A stretch of 64,000 bases of DNA from Phytohabitans houttuyneae (GCF_011764425.1 NZ_BLPF01000004.1:1004001-1068000), one strand, 5' to 3'. Shown: positions 28,801-38,192, numbered from the stretch's first letter. Numbers and translations are program-made. Notes: a model not told the origin generated them from the letters alone.

Positions 28801-28877
28801 TCAAATCGGCATGAATCTCTTTCGCGTCTCGTGGGGTGACGGACGGTCCGGGTGGCCGGGGTTGGCCCGCGTCGGTA

Positions 28878-31214
28878 ATGCTGTGCACCGTGACCACCCC
28901 TCAAGATCTGGACGAACGTTTCCGGGAGGCGGTAGGCGGGCTGGCCGAGTCCGTGGGCCAGCAGGAGCCCGGCGCGCCTGTGCGCGAGGGCACCGACCTG
29001 ACCGGGACCGCCGCGCTCGACCTGTTCGACGCCCAGCTCACCAGCCGTCACCTCGACCTGGCCGGGCGTTGGCTGCGCAGCTTCGGCGAGGGGTTCTACA
29101 CGATCGGCTCCTCGGGCCACGAGGGCAACGCCGCCGTCGCCGCGGCCGTGCGGGTCGACGACCCGGCGCTGCTGCACTACCGCTCGGGCGCGTTCTACTG
29201 TGCGCGGGTCGCGCGGGCGCGGTCCGGCCCGGCCAATGGCAACGGCGACGACGCGGTCAGCGCCGCCGCGCGTGACGTGCTCCGGGGCATGGTGGCCTCC
29301 AGCCAGGAGCCCATCGCCGGCGGGCGGCACAAGGTTTTCGGCAACGCCGACCTGCACGTGATCCCGACGACCTCCACCGTGGCCTCGCACCTGCCGCGGG
29401 CGGTCGGTGTGGCGTTCGCGATCGAGAGGCTGCGGCGGCTGGGCCCGGCGGCGCGTGCGCTGCGGTCGGCGCGGCCCCAGCTCGACGCGCAGTCGCCGTG
29501 GCCGGCGGACGCGATCGCGGTGTGCTCGTTCGGCGACGCCTCGATCAACCACGCGAGCGCGGTGGCCGCCTTCAACACCGCCGGCTGGTGTGACCACGCC
29601 GGCCTGCGCCTGCCCGTGCTCTTCGTGTGCGAGGACAACGGCCTGGGCATCAGCGTCCGCTCGCCGTCGGGGTGGGTGGCGGCCGCGCTGCGCGCGCGGC
29701 CGGGGATCAGGTACTTCGCCGCCGACGGGTGCGACGCCGCCGCGACCTTCGACGCCGCGACGGAGGCAGCGGCCTGGGTACGCCGCCACCGCCGCCCCGC
29801 CGTCCTCCACCTGACCACCGTGCGGCTGATGGGGCACGCGGGCGCGGACGCCGAGAGTGCGTACCGGACGCCCGGCGACATCGCCGCCGACGTGGCGCGC
29901 GACCCGCTGGTGGCCACCGCGCGGCTGCTCGTGGCCGCCGGGCTGGCGCGGCCGGACGAGATCGTGTCGCGGTACGACGAGGTGGGCTGGCAGGTCCGCA
30001 AGGTCGCCGAGGAGGTGCTCGCCGAGCCCAAGCTGGAGGGTCCCGCCGACATCGCGGCCCCGCTGGCGCCCCGCCGGCCGGTGCGCGTGGCGAAGGCGAT
30101 CGCCGAGGCCGCCTCGCGGGCGGAAGGGCCGTCCGGTGCGGCACGGGACGCTGGGTTTTCCGCCCGGCTGCCGGAGGAGCAGGGCCCGCTCACGCTGGCC
30201 CAGACGATCAACGCGGCGCTCGCCGACGGCATGGTGGCCAATCCGGGCATGGCGGTGTTCGGCGAGGACGTGGCCGTCAAGGGCGGCGTGTACGGGGTCA
30301 CCAAGGGCCTGCGCGACCGCTTCGGCGCCTCGCGCGTCTTCGACACGCTGCTGGACGAGACGTCCATCCTCGGGCTCGGGCTCGGCGCGGGCCTGAGCGG
30401 CATGCTGCCGGTGCCGGAGATCCAGTACCTCGCCTACCTGCACAACGCCGAGGACCAGCTGCGGGGCGAGGCCGCCACCATGCAGTTCTTCTCCCGCGGC
30501 GCCTACCGCAACCCGATGGTCGTGCGGGTGGCCGGGCTCGCCTACCAGGAGGGGTTCGGCGGGCACTTCCACAACGACAACTCGGTGGCGGTGCTTCGGG
30601 ACATTCCGGGCATAGTGGTCGCGGTGCCGGCCCGGCCGGACGACGCCGCGCCGATGCTGCGCACGTGCCTGGCCAGCGCGGCGGTGGACGGCAGCGTGTG
30701 CGTGTTCCTGGAGCCGATCGCGCTGTACCACACCCGCGACCTGTATGCGGAGGGTGACGGTGAGTGGCTCGCCTCGTACCTCCCGCCGGACGCCTGGTCC
30801 GCCGCTCACGTGCCGATCGGACGGGCCCGCGTGTACGGCGTGGGCTCGGCCGAGGACCTCACGATCATCACGTTCGGTAACGGGGTGCGCATGGCGCTGC
30901 GCGCCGCCGCCCGTTTGGCCGGCGAGGGCGTCGGCTCCCGGGTCGTGGACCTGCGCTGGCTGGCCCCGCTGCCGGTGGCGGACATCATCCGCGAGTCCTC
31001 CGCGACCGGGCGGGTGCTCATCGTGGACGAGACGCGCCGATCGGGCGGGGTCGGCGAGGGCGTACTGGCAACGTTGGTCGATGGCGGCTTCGTCGGCGCG
31101 GCGCGGCGAATCGCGTCGGTTGACTCCTTCATCCCATTAGGTCCGGCTGCCCGTCACGTCCTCGTGACCGAAGATGCCATCACACAGGGTGCCCGAGGGC
31201 TCTTGGCACGGTAA
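28878..31214 (+). CDS. Fused 2-oxo-acid dehydrogenase E1 (alpha and beta parts in one chain)
   Basis: About 778 residues. The N-terminal half is E1 alpha-like: GFYTIGSSGHEGNAAVAAAV, then the ThDP region GDASINHASAVAAFNTAGW ending in CEDNGLGI. The C-terminal half is E1 beta-like: VFGEDVAVKGGVYGVTKGLR and LDETSILGLGLGAGLSG, then a transketolase C-terminal domain with VIVDETRRSGGVGEGV-like sequence. It would decarboxylate a 2-oxo acid (branched-chain or similar); no E2 or E3 is adjacent. ATG 28878 or GTG 28890 both fit the start; no Shine-Dalgarno is seen. Confidence 0.87.
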   Translation: MLCTVTTPQDLDERFREAVGGLAESVGQQEPGAPVREGTDLTGTAALDLFDAQLTSRHLDLAGRWLRSFGEGFYTIGSSGHEGNAAVAAAVRVDDPALLHYRSGAFYCARVARARSGPANGNGDDAVSAAARDVLRGMVASSQEPIAGGRHKVFGNADLHVIPTTSTVASHLPRAVGVAFAIERLRRLGPAARALRSARPQLDAQSPWPADAIAVCSFGDASINHASAVAAFNTAGWCDHAGLRLPVLFVCEDNGLGISVRSPSGWVAAALRARPGIRYFAADGCDAAATFDAATEAAAWVRRHRRPAVLHLTTVRLMGHAGADAESAYRTPGDIAADVARDPLVATARLLVAAGLARPDEIVSRYDEVGWQVRKVAEEVLAEPKLEGPADIAAPLAPRRPVRVAKAIAEAASRAEGPSGAARDAGFSARLPEEQGPLTLAQTINAALADGMVANPGMAVFGEDVAVKGGVYGVTKGLRDRFGASRVFDTLLDETSILGLGLGAGLSGMLPVPEIQYLAYLHNAEDQLRGEAATMQFFSRGAYRNPMVVRVAGLAYQEGFGGHFHNDNSVAVLRDIPGIVVAVPARPDDAAPMLRTCLASAAVDGSVCVFLEPIALYHTRDLYAEGDGEWLASYLPPDAWSAAHVPIGRARVYGVGSAEDLTIITFGNGVRMALRAAARLAGEGVGSRVVDLRWLAPLPVADIIRESSATGRVLIVDETRRSGGVGEGVLATLVDGGFVGAARRIASVDSFIPLGPAARHVLVTEDAITQGARGLLAR

Positions 31215-31320
31215 ATTGCCTTCCACTCGGTGCGCCACTTGCGCGCGGCGACGCACTTGTGTGGACTACGCGCTATCGGCGGTTGACGCCGGCAGTGTTG
31301 AGATGAGGAGGCACGCGACA

Positions 31321-31755
31321 GTGAGCGCGACCGCTGGTCAGGCCGCCGACGGCGTACGCAGCCTGGCGGACCGGTTCGGCATCGAGCCGGGGATGGTGGT
31401 CATGGAGATGGGGTACGACGACGACGTCGACGAGGATCTCCGCGACGCCCTTATTGACCGCTGCGGGGAGCTGGTCGACGAAGATACGGACGAGGTCGTG
31501 GACGCGGTGCTGGTGTGGTACCGCGACGGCGACGGTGACTTGTTCGACCTGCTCGTCCAGACCCTCACCCCGCTGGCTGACAGCGGCGTGGTGTGGCTAC
31601 TGACGCCCAAGGCCGGCCGGTCCGGGCACGTCGAGCCGAGCGAGATCAGCGAGGTGGCACCGACCGCCGGGCTGCAGCAGACCTCGACAGTCAATGCGGG
31701 TAAGGACTGGAGTGCCGCACGGCTCGTGACACCGCGCGCCGCTCGCAAGAAATAG
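31321..31755 (+). CDS. DUF3052 family protein
   Basis: 144 residues, acidic middle (GYDDDVDEDLRDALIDRCGE), then VDAVLVWYRDGDGDLFDLLV and GVVWLLTPKAGRSGHVEPSE, as in DUF3052. GTG 31321 is preceded by GAGGAGG about nine bases upstream. In actinomycetes the gene is commonly found near aceE and a peroxiredoxin gene, as here. Function is not established. Confidence 0.85.
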   Translation: MSATAGQAADGVRSLADRFGIEPGMVVMEMGYDDDVDEDLRDALIDRCGELVDEDTDEVVDAVLVWYRDGDGDLFDLLVQTLTPLADSGVVWLLTPKAGRSGHVEPSEISEVAPTAGLQQTSTVNAGKDWSAARLVTPRAARKK

Positions 31756-31831
31756 CCCACCCGCGCGCGACCGGCGGGGCGACCAGCCACCGCCGGGCCG
31801 TCGCCATGCGCTGACGAGAAGGGTTCCCCCG

Positions 31832-32296
31832 ATGCCGATCGACGTGGGTGTGCAGGCGCCCGACTTCCTCCTGCGCGACCAGAACAACCAGGAGGTGCGG
31901 CTCTCCGACTTCCGTGGCAGCAAGAGCGTGCTGCTGGTGTTCTACCCGCTCGCGTTCACCGGCACGTGCCGTGGCGAGCTGTGCGAAGTGTCGGAAAACC
32001 TCGACGTGTACGCCAGCAGCGAGGTCCAGATCCTCACCGTCAGCGTCGACTCCGTCTACAGCCACAAGGTGTGGGCCGAGCGTGAGGGGTACGACTTTCC
32101 GCTCCTGGCCGACTTCTGGCCGCACGGCGCCGTCGCACAGGCGTACGGCGTCTTCAACCAGGAGCGCGGGTACGCCAACCGCGGCACCTTCGTGATCGAC
32201 AAGGCTGGCATCGTCCGCTTCGCCGAGATGAACATGCCCGGCGAGGCCCGCGACCAGGCAGGCTGGCGCAAGGCCCTCGCCGAGGTGCAGGCCTGA
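31832..32296 (+). CDS. AhpE-like peroxiredoxin
   Basis: 154-residue thioredoxin-fold peroxidase. The peroxidatic Cys is in FYPLAFTGTCRGELCEV (about residue 46). A second Cys lies five residues later, unlike the 1-Cys AhpE of Mycobacterium tuberculosis, so an intramolecular disulfide is possible. Other Prx features: the invariant Pro/Thr before the Cys, and the Arg in GYANRGTFVIDKAGI. Reduces peroxides in the cytosol. AGAAGGG precedes the ATG. Lies upstream of tRNA-Val. Confidence 0.9.
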   Translation: MPIDVGVQAPDFLLRDQNNQEVRLSDFRGSKSVLLVFYPLAFTGTCRGELCEVSENLDVYASSEVQILTVSVDSVYSHKVWAEREGYDFPLLADFWPHGAVAQAYGVFNQERGYANRGTFVIDKAGIVRFAEMNMPGEARDQAGWRKALAEVQA

Positions 32297-32368
32297 CCGA
32301 TCGACTTGCGCCGAGCAGGGGGCGCCCGGCAAGGTAAGCTTGCCGCCGCCTGGATTCATCCGGCGTGG

Positions 32369-32440
32369 GGGCGCGTAGCTCAGCGGAAGAGCACTCGGCT
32401 TACAACCGAGGGGTCGCAGGTTCGAACCCTGCCGCGCCCA
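32369..32440 (+). tRNA. tRNA-Val (anticodon TAC)
   Basis: 72-nt cloverleaf. Acceptor arms GGGCGCG and CGCGCCC pair fully. The anticodon stem CTCGG/CCGAG encloses the loop CTTACAA with anticodon TAC. The T arm is GCAGG-TTCGAAC-CCTGC. Discriminator base A; the 3' CCA is not encoded. No direct repeat of the 3' end marking an integrated element was found nearby. Confidence 0.95.
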
Positions 32441-32519
32441 CAATCGTCGCCCCGGCGATCTCTAGGGCCTGTTTGAACAGAATTGTCCGGCGCAGCCCGG
32501 CAAGGATTTCCAAAAGGGT

Positions 32520-32768
32520 CTAATGCGGGCCGCTGTGTCCGGTGAAGTCGGGGCGTAGCGCACGCCCCGCCGCGCTGTGCGGGTCGGGTTCGCCGTCGGT
32601 GTCGGCGATCTCCCGCTGCACCTCCTCGTCGGCCTGCACGATGCCCGCGTCGTTGCCGGACTCGTCGTCGACCTGGCCGTCGCCCGGCGACATCGCCATC
32701 GCGCGGGTCAGCTCGGACAGCGGCAGCTTCTCCTCGTCCCGCCAGACGCCATCGGTGTCGTCGCTCAT
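32520..32768 (-). CDS. Small acidic hypothetical protein
   Basis: 82 residues from ATG 32768 (MSDDTDGVWRDEEKLPLSEL). Strongly acidic, no cysteines, no membrane segment. Codon use is normal for the window. I do not recognise it. It lies directly downstream of the Cys-rich gene on the same strand (63 bp). Confidence 0.5.
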   Translation of the reverse strand: MSDDTDGVWRDEEKLPLSELTRAMAMSPGDGQVDDESGNDAGIVQADEEVQREIADTDGEPDPHSAAGRALRPDFTGHSGPH

Positions 32769-32831
32769 ACCGCAAGGGCTACCCGACCGCGCTCCCCGCA
32801 AACGGCCCCCGTCCGTTTAGCGGTTCGCTTT

Positions 32832-33236
32832 TCAGCGCAACGCGACGATCAGGTCGCGGCAGACGCGTTCGCAGGAGCGGCATGCCTCGGCGCACACCTG
32901 GCAGTGCTGCTGGCGGGCGGCGTGCTTGGCGCACTCGTCCGCGCAGGCGCGGCAGGCGGTCGCGCACGCCTCCAGCATGGAGCGGCTGATCGCGCCGTCC
33001 TCCCCGGCGTGGCGGGAGAGCATGCGGGCGGTGGCGAGGCAGATGTCGGCGCAGTTGAGGTTGAGCGCGATGCACCGGGTCAGCTCGGCGACCGCGTCAT
33101 CGCTCAGGCAGGCGTCGGCGCAGGCGGTACAGGTTTCGGCGCACGCGTTCAGCGTGTCGATCGTGGCGGCGAGCCGGGTGCGGTCGACATCCGCCCGTCG
33201 GGGGTGGGACTCCAGCATGGAGAGCGTGGTGGTCAT
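32832..33236 (-). CDS. Four-helix-bundle copper-storage-like protein, Cys-rich
   Basis: 134 residues with about 15 cysteines spaced as CxxC and CxxxC along helices: NACAETCTACADACLSD, CADICLATA, ACATACRACADECAKHA, HCQVCAEACRSCERVCRD. This is the layout of Csp/DUF326 four-helix bundles that hold many Cu(I) ions in the core. No Tat or Sec signal, so it is a cytosolic type. ATG 33236 gives MTTTLSMLESHPRRAD. Neighbouring genes do not encode an obvious copper pump. Confidence 0.87.
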   Translation of the reverse strand: MTTTLSMLESHPRRADVDRTRLAATIDTLNACAETCTACADACLSDDAVAELTRCIALNLNCADICLATARMLSRHAGEDGAISRSMLEACATACRACADECAKHAARQQHCQVCAEACRSCERVCRDLIVALR

Positions 33237-33350
33237 GAGTGCGCGATTCCCCGTTAAAGCCGTCTCATGCGGCCGTGTCACGTCTGCGCCACAAGATCTG
33301 CCCAAAGCCGGCACTCACAGAACGTCCGATGTGGACGGTCCGGCCCGCCG

Positions 33351-34589
33351 TCAGTCGGCGAGGCGGGCGGCCCGCGCGTTGAGGTACCGCTGCTGCGGCG
33401 GGCTCGTCGTGCGCCCGGCGGCCAGCTCGTACGAAGCGCGCGCCGCCGCCCGCTCCCCGGCCATCTCCAGCAGGTGCGCACGCACCGCGTGCAGGCGGTG
33501 GTCGCGGGCGATCCGGTCGTCGGCCTCAAGCTCGCCGAGCAGGTCGAGGCCGGCCCGCGCACCGCGCGCCATCGCCACCGCCACGGCGTGGTTGAGCGCC
33601 ACCACCGGGTTGTCCGACATTTCCATCAGCACCTCGTACAGGGCGAGGATCTGCGGCCAGTCGGTGGCCTCCGCGTGTGGCGCCTCGTCGTGCACCGCGG
33701 CGATGGCCGCCTGCACCTGGTACGGACCCGGTGTCCCCTTCGGCAGGGTCGCGCTGATCAGTGCGACGCCCTCCGCGATGTACGCCGCGTTCCACCGGCT
33801 CCGGTCCTGCTCGGCCATCGGCACAAGCTCGCCGCCGGGCCCGGTGCGCGCGGGGCGGCGCGCGTCGGTGAGCAGCATCAGCGCCAGCAGACCGGCCACC
33901 TCGGTGTCGTCCGGCAGCAGCCGGTGCACCAGGCGGGCGAGCCGGATCGCCTCGGTGGTCAGCTCGGCGCGCTGCAGGGCCGGGCCGGATGTGCTCGCGT
34001 ACCCCTCATTGAAGATCAGATAGAGGACGTGGAGGACGGCGGCGAGCCGGGGCGCGCGCTCCTCGGGCCCGGGCATCCCGAAAGGGATGCCGCTGTGCTG
34101 GATGCTCTGCTTGGCCCGGGTGATCCGCCGGGTCATCGTCCCCTCCGGCACCAGAAACGCGCGGGCGATCTCCGCGGTGGTCAGGCCACCCACGGCGCGC
34201 AGTGTCAGCGCGATCTGGCCGGCCGGCGTGAGCGCCGGGTGGCAGCACATGAAAAGCAGGATCAGCGTGTCGTCGGAGTCGGACGCGGGCCGGTCGGCGG
34301 CCGGCGCCAGCCACTGCTCGGGCAACACCCACTGGGCGACGGTGTCCTCGCGCCGCTGCCGGGCCTGCTCGCTGCGGAGCAGGTCGGTCAGGCGCCGCGC
34401 GGCAACGGTGATCAGCCAGGCGCGCGGGCTGTCCGGCACGCCCTCCTTGGGCCACTGCAGCGCGGCCGCGAGCAGCGCCTCCTGCACGGCGTCCTCGGCG
34501 GTGTCGAAATGCCCGTACCGCCGCACGACCGCGCCGAGGACCTGCGGCGCGAGGGTGCGCAGCAGATCCTCGACCTCGGCGTCCGCCAC
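33351..34589 (-). CDS. ECF42-type sigma factor with a C-terminal TPR-like extension
   Basis: 412 residues. Sigma region 2 lies near the N-terminus (VVRRYGHFDTAEDAVQEALL, WPKEGVPDSPRAWLITVAAR). Region 4 is ALTLRAVGGLTTAEIARAFL then VPEGTMTRRITRAKQSI (about residues 125-165). A long helical C-terminal part, including NEGY in the linker, is typical of ECF42. GTG 34589 starts the protein, 8 bp after the DGPF gene stop; the two form the known ECF42-DGPF pair. Expected to direct RNA polymerase to specific promoters, probably its own. Confidence 0.93.
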   Translation of the reverse strand: MADAEVEDLLRTLAPQVLGAVVRRYGHFDTAEDAVQEALLAAALQWPKEGVPDSPRAWLITVAARRLTDLLRSEQARQRREDTVAQWVLPEQWLAPAADRPASDSDDTLILLFMCCHPALTPAGQIALTLRAVGGLTTAEIARAFLVPEGTMTRRITRAKQSIQHSGIPFGMPGPEERAPRLAAVLHVLYLIFNEGYASTSGPALQRAELTTEAIRLARLVHRLLPDDTEVAGLLALMLLTDARRPARTGPGGELVPMAEQDRSRWNAAYIAEGVALISATLPKGTPGPYQVQAAIAAVHDEAPHAEATDWPQILALYEVLMEMSDNPVVALNHAVAVAMARGARAGLDLLGELEADDRIARDHRLHAVRAHLLEMAGERAAARASYELAAGRTTSPPQQRYLNARAARLAD

Positions 34590-34597
34590 GGTGCCGC

Positions 34598-35023
34598 TCA
34601 GAGCTCCAGGTCCTCGAAGCCGTCGACGATCGGGCGGATGTCCACGTACCAGTCGCGGCCGAGCTGTGCGTGCTCCGGGTGCGGCGTGTGCGCCAGCTTC
34701 GCGGCGATCTCGGTGGCGCGGTCGAAGCTCTCGCACTCGACGATCGTGTAGCCGGCCAGCACTTCCTGCGTCTCCGCGTACGGCCCGTCGGTCACCACCG
34801 GCACGCCGTCCCGCACGCTCACCCGGCGGGCGTGCACGGGCGCGGTGAGACCCCGGCCGTCGACGAACTCGCCGGACTCCACGAGCTCACCGTTCCACTT
34901 GGTCATGAACTCGTGCATGGCGCCGATCTCCTCCGGCGTCCACGCCGGCGCGTCACCCACCGCCTTGCCCGAGATCATGTCGTAGTCCCGCTGCGACCCC
35001 ATCAGCATGATCAGGTACTTCAT
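34598..35023 (-). CDS. YCII/DGPF-domain protein, partner of the ECF42 sigma factor
   Basis: 141 residues. Begins MKYLIMLMGSQRDYDM and carries the DGPF-type motif as VVTDGPYAETQEVLAGYTIV (here DGPY), the mark of YCII-related proteins next to ECF42 sigma factors. Such proteins are thought to work with the sigma factor, but a mechanism is not established. ATG 35023 has GAGAGGGG about seven bases upstream. Confidence 0.9.
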   Translation of the reverse strand: MKYLIMLMGSQRDYDMISGKAVGDAPAWTPEEIGAMHEFMTKWNGELVESGEFVDGRGLTAPVHARRVSVRDGVPVVTDGPYAETQEVLAGYTIVECESFDRATEIAAKLAHTPHPEHAQLGRDWYVDIRPIVDGFEDLEL

Positions 35024-35177
35024 GGCAACGCCCCTCTCCATCCGGCGCCCCGGTGGCGCCGTCACGGGAGACGTCGGAGCCGCCGCCCGCCACCGGACAT
35101 CGCTACCCCGCAGGCTACGAGACCTGTGGCGCGCACGCGGCCGGTCCCGCGTGGGAACCGGCCGCATGGTGTGCCAG

Positions 35178-35399
35178 CTACGCGGACATCGCGTAGGGAT
35201 GCAGATGGGCACTTACCGCTTGAATTGCAAAATGCAATTGCGCGGGATCGGCAACCAGTGTCGCGCCGATCAGGGCAATCGATACAGCCACGAAAGCCAA
35301 CGGTAAGAGACCGATGGTCGCGAGGGCTAAGAGCATGTCTGAGGGACTCGGTTGCCTCCGGTACCGAATGGTCGTGCTCCTCTGGTCAGGGGGCGTCAT
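35178..35399 (-). CDS. Small membrane protein ending in HLHPY-type tail
   Basis: 73 residues from ATG 35399, or 52 from ATG 35336. One or two hydrophobic helices (MLLALATIGLLPLAFVAVSI), a short polar loop, and the C-terminus VSAHLHPYAMSA. It lies 150 bp downstream of the NB-ARC/TPR gene on the same strand. The peptide at 44217-44357, downstream of the SARP gene at a similar distance, ends LSHLHPYTLLG, so the two are likely related in function. Not recognised as a known family. Confidence 0.45.
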   Translation of the reverse strand: MTPPDQRSTTIRYRRQPSPSDMLLALATIGLLPLAFVAVSIALIGATLVADPAQLHFAIQAVSAHLHPYAMSA

Positions 35400-35549
35400 T
35401 GCCCCGCGCGGGACCAACCTATTGGGCGTTCACCATGACCGTCCATGGTGGACGCTAGTGCCAGTTGGTCCTTCCGCGCAACGCCTTTGGTGACACGACG
35501 TCCTGTGCAGCGCGTGACTACGCACTGTGTTGAGGCTTGCTGGAGCGAG

Positions 35550-38192
35550 CTATCGGGGACATTCGTTGAGCAGCTCGGAAATCGCGTTCGCAACGTGTTT
35601 CACGCCAATTCGGCGGTAGATTTTCTGTGCCTGCCGGAGCAGGTCGGTACCGTTCTCCGAATTGTCGAGGTGTTTATGGCATCGGCCCGCTCCGTGCAGG
35701 GCATTCGCCTCGGCGTTGGGATTGTGCGCTCGCCGCGCGAGGGCGAGAGCCTGTTCGTAGTGGTTGAGTGCCGCCTCCGGCTCGTCTGCGGCGAGCAGAA
35801 GCTCACCGATGTTGGAGAGCGCCTCCGACTGCCCTAACTCATCGGATACCTGCCGAAAGAGGGCAAGTGCCCGCTCGTGTGTCTGGGCCGCCGGCTCGTA
35901 GTCGTGGGTCAGTCGCTCCACGACCCCGAGGTGGTTGAGCACATCCGCCTCTCCGCTGCGGTAGCCCAGCTTGCGGTACAGGGCGAGGGCGTCTATCGCG
36001 ACCTGGCGAGCCGCCGGGTAGCGGCCGGCGCGGATGTGTGCGGCCGCGAGGTAGTTGAGCGCGTGAGCCTCGCCTTGGCTGTCGCCGAGATCGCGTTGAA
36101 TCAGGAGGGCCAGATCGAGCGCTTCGTGACTCGCGTCGTCCTCGCCGATGTGGCTGAGGGCGGTGCCGAGGAAGGTCAAGGCCTTCGCTTCACCGAGCCG
36201 GTCGCCGAGCTCGCGGTAGATGGCCAGCGCGCGCCGTTGTACGTCGATGGCGGACGGGTAGCCCTCTGTCAGTTGCCGCAGGCCGCCAAGCTGGTGAAGG
36301 GCCTCCGCCTCGCCTTGTCGGTCGCCGAGCTCCTCGCAGAGACGCAACGCCTGATCCGACATCTCCAGCGCCTGTGCAAAAGCGCCGCTGGCCCAGAGGG
36401 CGGTGCCCATCTCGTGGAGAGCACGGGCCTGACCGTGCGGGAGGTCCAGACTGCGGTATGTCGCGAGGGCCGCGCGCAGCTCCGCAGCAGCACCGTCATG
36501 GCTGCCCAGCCGCCACCGAACCCCGCCGAGCTCGGTCCGCACATCCGCCACTCCGAGCGCGTTGCCGATCCGCTCATAGATCTCCAGCGCCTGCTGAAGA
36601 GCTCGCTCAGCCTCGGGGTAGTGGCCAGCGTGTCGACGCAGGACCCCGAGCTCGCGCAGCGCGTCGGCTCGGCCTTCCTGATCCCCGGCCGCATCGGGCA
36701 CGGACGCCGCTGACTCGTGGAGAGTGATCGCCTGATCCCACGGCCCAGCCAGCCGCAGGTACGGCGCCATCGCCGCGGACAAGGCCGGCAGCAGGCTCAC
36801 CTGCCGCCGGGCACGGGGCAGGCCCGCACAGGCGAAGAGATTTGCCTGCTCGGCCTTCATCCAGCCCATCGCCTGCCGCCTGGTGCGCAGCGGCGGTAGG
36901 TCATCGTCAGTGGCAGCCGACGCGGTGGGTGGCGCGGTCGGGCGCGACAGGTGCCGCCCGGCGGACGCGGCGGCGCGCCGGTAGTAGTCCAGCAGCCGGG
37001 CGAGCGCACTGTCACGCTCGCGGGCCGAAGCGGTGCCGGCACGGATGATCGCGTACTCGCGGATCAGGTCGTGCATCCGGTAACGGCCGAGCGTGGGCTG
37101 GTCGAGGAGGTGTTGGTGGTACAGCGCGTCCAGGCATTTTCCGGCCTGGCGAGGACTGATGCCGTCGAGCGCGGCGGCGGCGAATCGGTCGACGTCCGGG
37201 CCAGGATGGAGGCCGAGGCGCCGGAAGAAGCGGCGCTGGGCGCTCGAGAGCTGGCGGTACGACACGCCGAAGACCGCCTCCACGGTGACGTCCTCGGCGC
37301 GCATGGAGGAGAGCGCGTGCTTGGCCTGCGTGAGCTCGCGTACCAGGTCGGCGACGGGCCATCGGGCCTCCAGCCGCAGGCGGGTGGCAAGCAGACAGAT
37401 CGCGAGCGGCAAGTAGCCGCAGTTCCGCACGAGATCGTCCACAGTGCTCGCCTCGGCGGGCTCGAGGTGGCGGTTCGCCATCGTGGCGAAAAGCGCGGTC
37501 GCCTCCTCCGGCGGCAGCGGCTCCAGGGTCAGGTTGACCGGCGCCAGGGTCGCCACCAGGCCGCTCAACCGGTATCGGCTAGTGATCATGACAAGGCAGC
37601 GACCCGCGCCGGGCAACAGCGGGCGCACCTGCCGCCAACTGTCCGCGTTGTCGAGAATGACCAAGGCACGGTGTCCGGCCAAGCGTTTACGCCACAACGC
37701 CGCTCGGTCTTCGAGTGCCGTGGGGATCTCTGCCGGACGGACACCGTCGGCCGACAGCAACTGGGAAAGCGCATCGCCCGGATCGACCGGGCGCTGCCCC
37801 GCGGTGTGAGCGTGAAGATTGACGAAGAACTGCCCGTCCCGAAAATGCTCTTGAAGCATGTGCCCGGCGTGTACCGCGAATGCGGTCTTGCCGACGCCCG
37901 GCATTCCGTCGATCGCGTAAACGGGAACGATCGTCTGGGCTTCCGCACGCTGCACGACATAGTGCACCAACGCCCGCAGTTCGCGAGCCCGACCCGTGAA
38001 GCCGGCGGTGTCGCGAGGCAGAATGTTGCAGGGCTCGGCGGCTGTGGCGGTCTGCTCGCGGTACAAGAAGATCTGATTACCCGCCGATTGATAGATCTTT
38101 TCGCCTTCGCGGGCATGTAGTTGCCTGTCGCCATGAGGCGCCGCGCTACCGGCACCGTCATCGGCCGTTGGTGTCCACCCCACAACAACCAC
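35550..38192 (-). CDS. NLR-like NB-ARC/TPR regulator with N-terminal amyloid-like motif
   Basis: 880 residues. A short N-terminal tail carries EKIYQSAGNQIFLY (about 31-44), resembling RHIM-like amyloid signalling motifs. NB-ARC ATPase follows with P-loop GMPGVGKT (96-103), Walker B-like ALVILDNAD, sensor MITSRYRL and MHD-type YRMHDLIREYA. The C-terminal half is about eight TPR units (ALEIYERIGNALG, ALAIYRELGDRLGEA and so on). No DNA-binding domain is visible. GTG 38192 is preceded by GAGG at a short distance. Role by family: ligand-gated oligomerisation and signalling, possibly immunity; inference. Confidence 0.85.
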   Translation of the reverse strand: MVVVGWTPTADDGAGSAAPHGDRQLHAREGEKIYQSAGNQIFLYREQTATAAEPCNILPRDTAGFTGRARELRALVHYVVQRAEAQTIVPVYAIDGMPGVGKTAFAVHAGHMLQEHFRDGQFFVNLHAHTAGQRPVDPGDALSQLLSADGVRPAEIPTALEDRAALWRKRLAGHRALVILDNADSWRQVRPLLPGAGRCLVMITSRYRLSGLVATLAPVNLTLEPLPPEEATALFATMANRHLEPAEASTVDDLVRNCGYLPLAICLLATRLRLEARWPVADLVRELTQAKHALSSMRAEDVTVEAVFGVSYRQLSSAQRRFFRRLGLHPGPDVDRFAAAALDGISPRQAGKCLDALYHQHLLDQPTLGRYRMHDLIREYAIIRAGTASARERDSALARLLDYYRRAAASAGRHLSRPTAPPTASAATDDDLPPLRTRRQAMGWMKAEQANLFACAGLPRARRQVSLLPALSAAMAPYLRLAGPWDQAITLHESAASVPDAAGDQEGRADALRELGVLRRHAGHYPEAERALQQALEIYERIGNALGVADVRTELGGVRWRLGSHDGAAAELRAALATYRSLDLPHGQARALHEMGTALWASGAFAQALEMSDQALRLCEELGDRQGEAEALHQLGGLRQLTEGYPSAIDVQRRALAIYRELGDRLGEAKALTFLGTALSHIGEDDASHEALDLALLIQRDLGDSQGEAHALNYLAAAHIRAGRYPAARQVAIDALALYRKLGYRSGEADVLNHLGVVERLTHDYEPAAQTHERALALFRQVSDELGQSEALSNIGELLLAADEPEAALNHYEQALALARRAHNPNAEANALHGAGRCHKHLDNSENGTDLLRQAQKIYRRIGVKHVANAISELLNECPR

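Noticed and set aside
28449-30809. 786-residue minus-strand frame opposite the E1 dehydrogenase
   Set aside because: Shadow frame rich in Arg/His/Gly; the plus strand encodes recognisable ThDP and transketolase motifs.
32369-32520. tRNA-Val 3' end as an attachment site of an integrated element
   Set aside because: No direct repeat of the tRNA 3' end, integrase or phage-like gene was found in the window.
36951-38120. Long plus-strand frame opposite the NB-ARC part of the NLR gene
   Set aside because: Low-complexity Arg/Glu/Val product with no domain; the minus strand has clear P-loop and MHD motifs.
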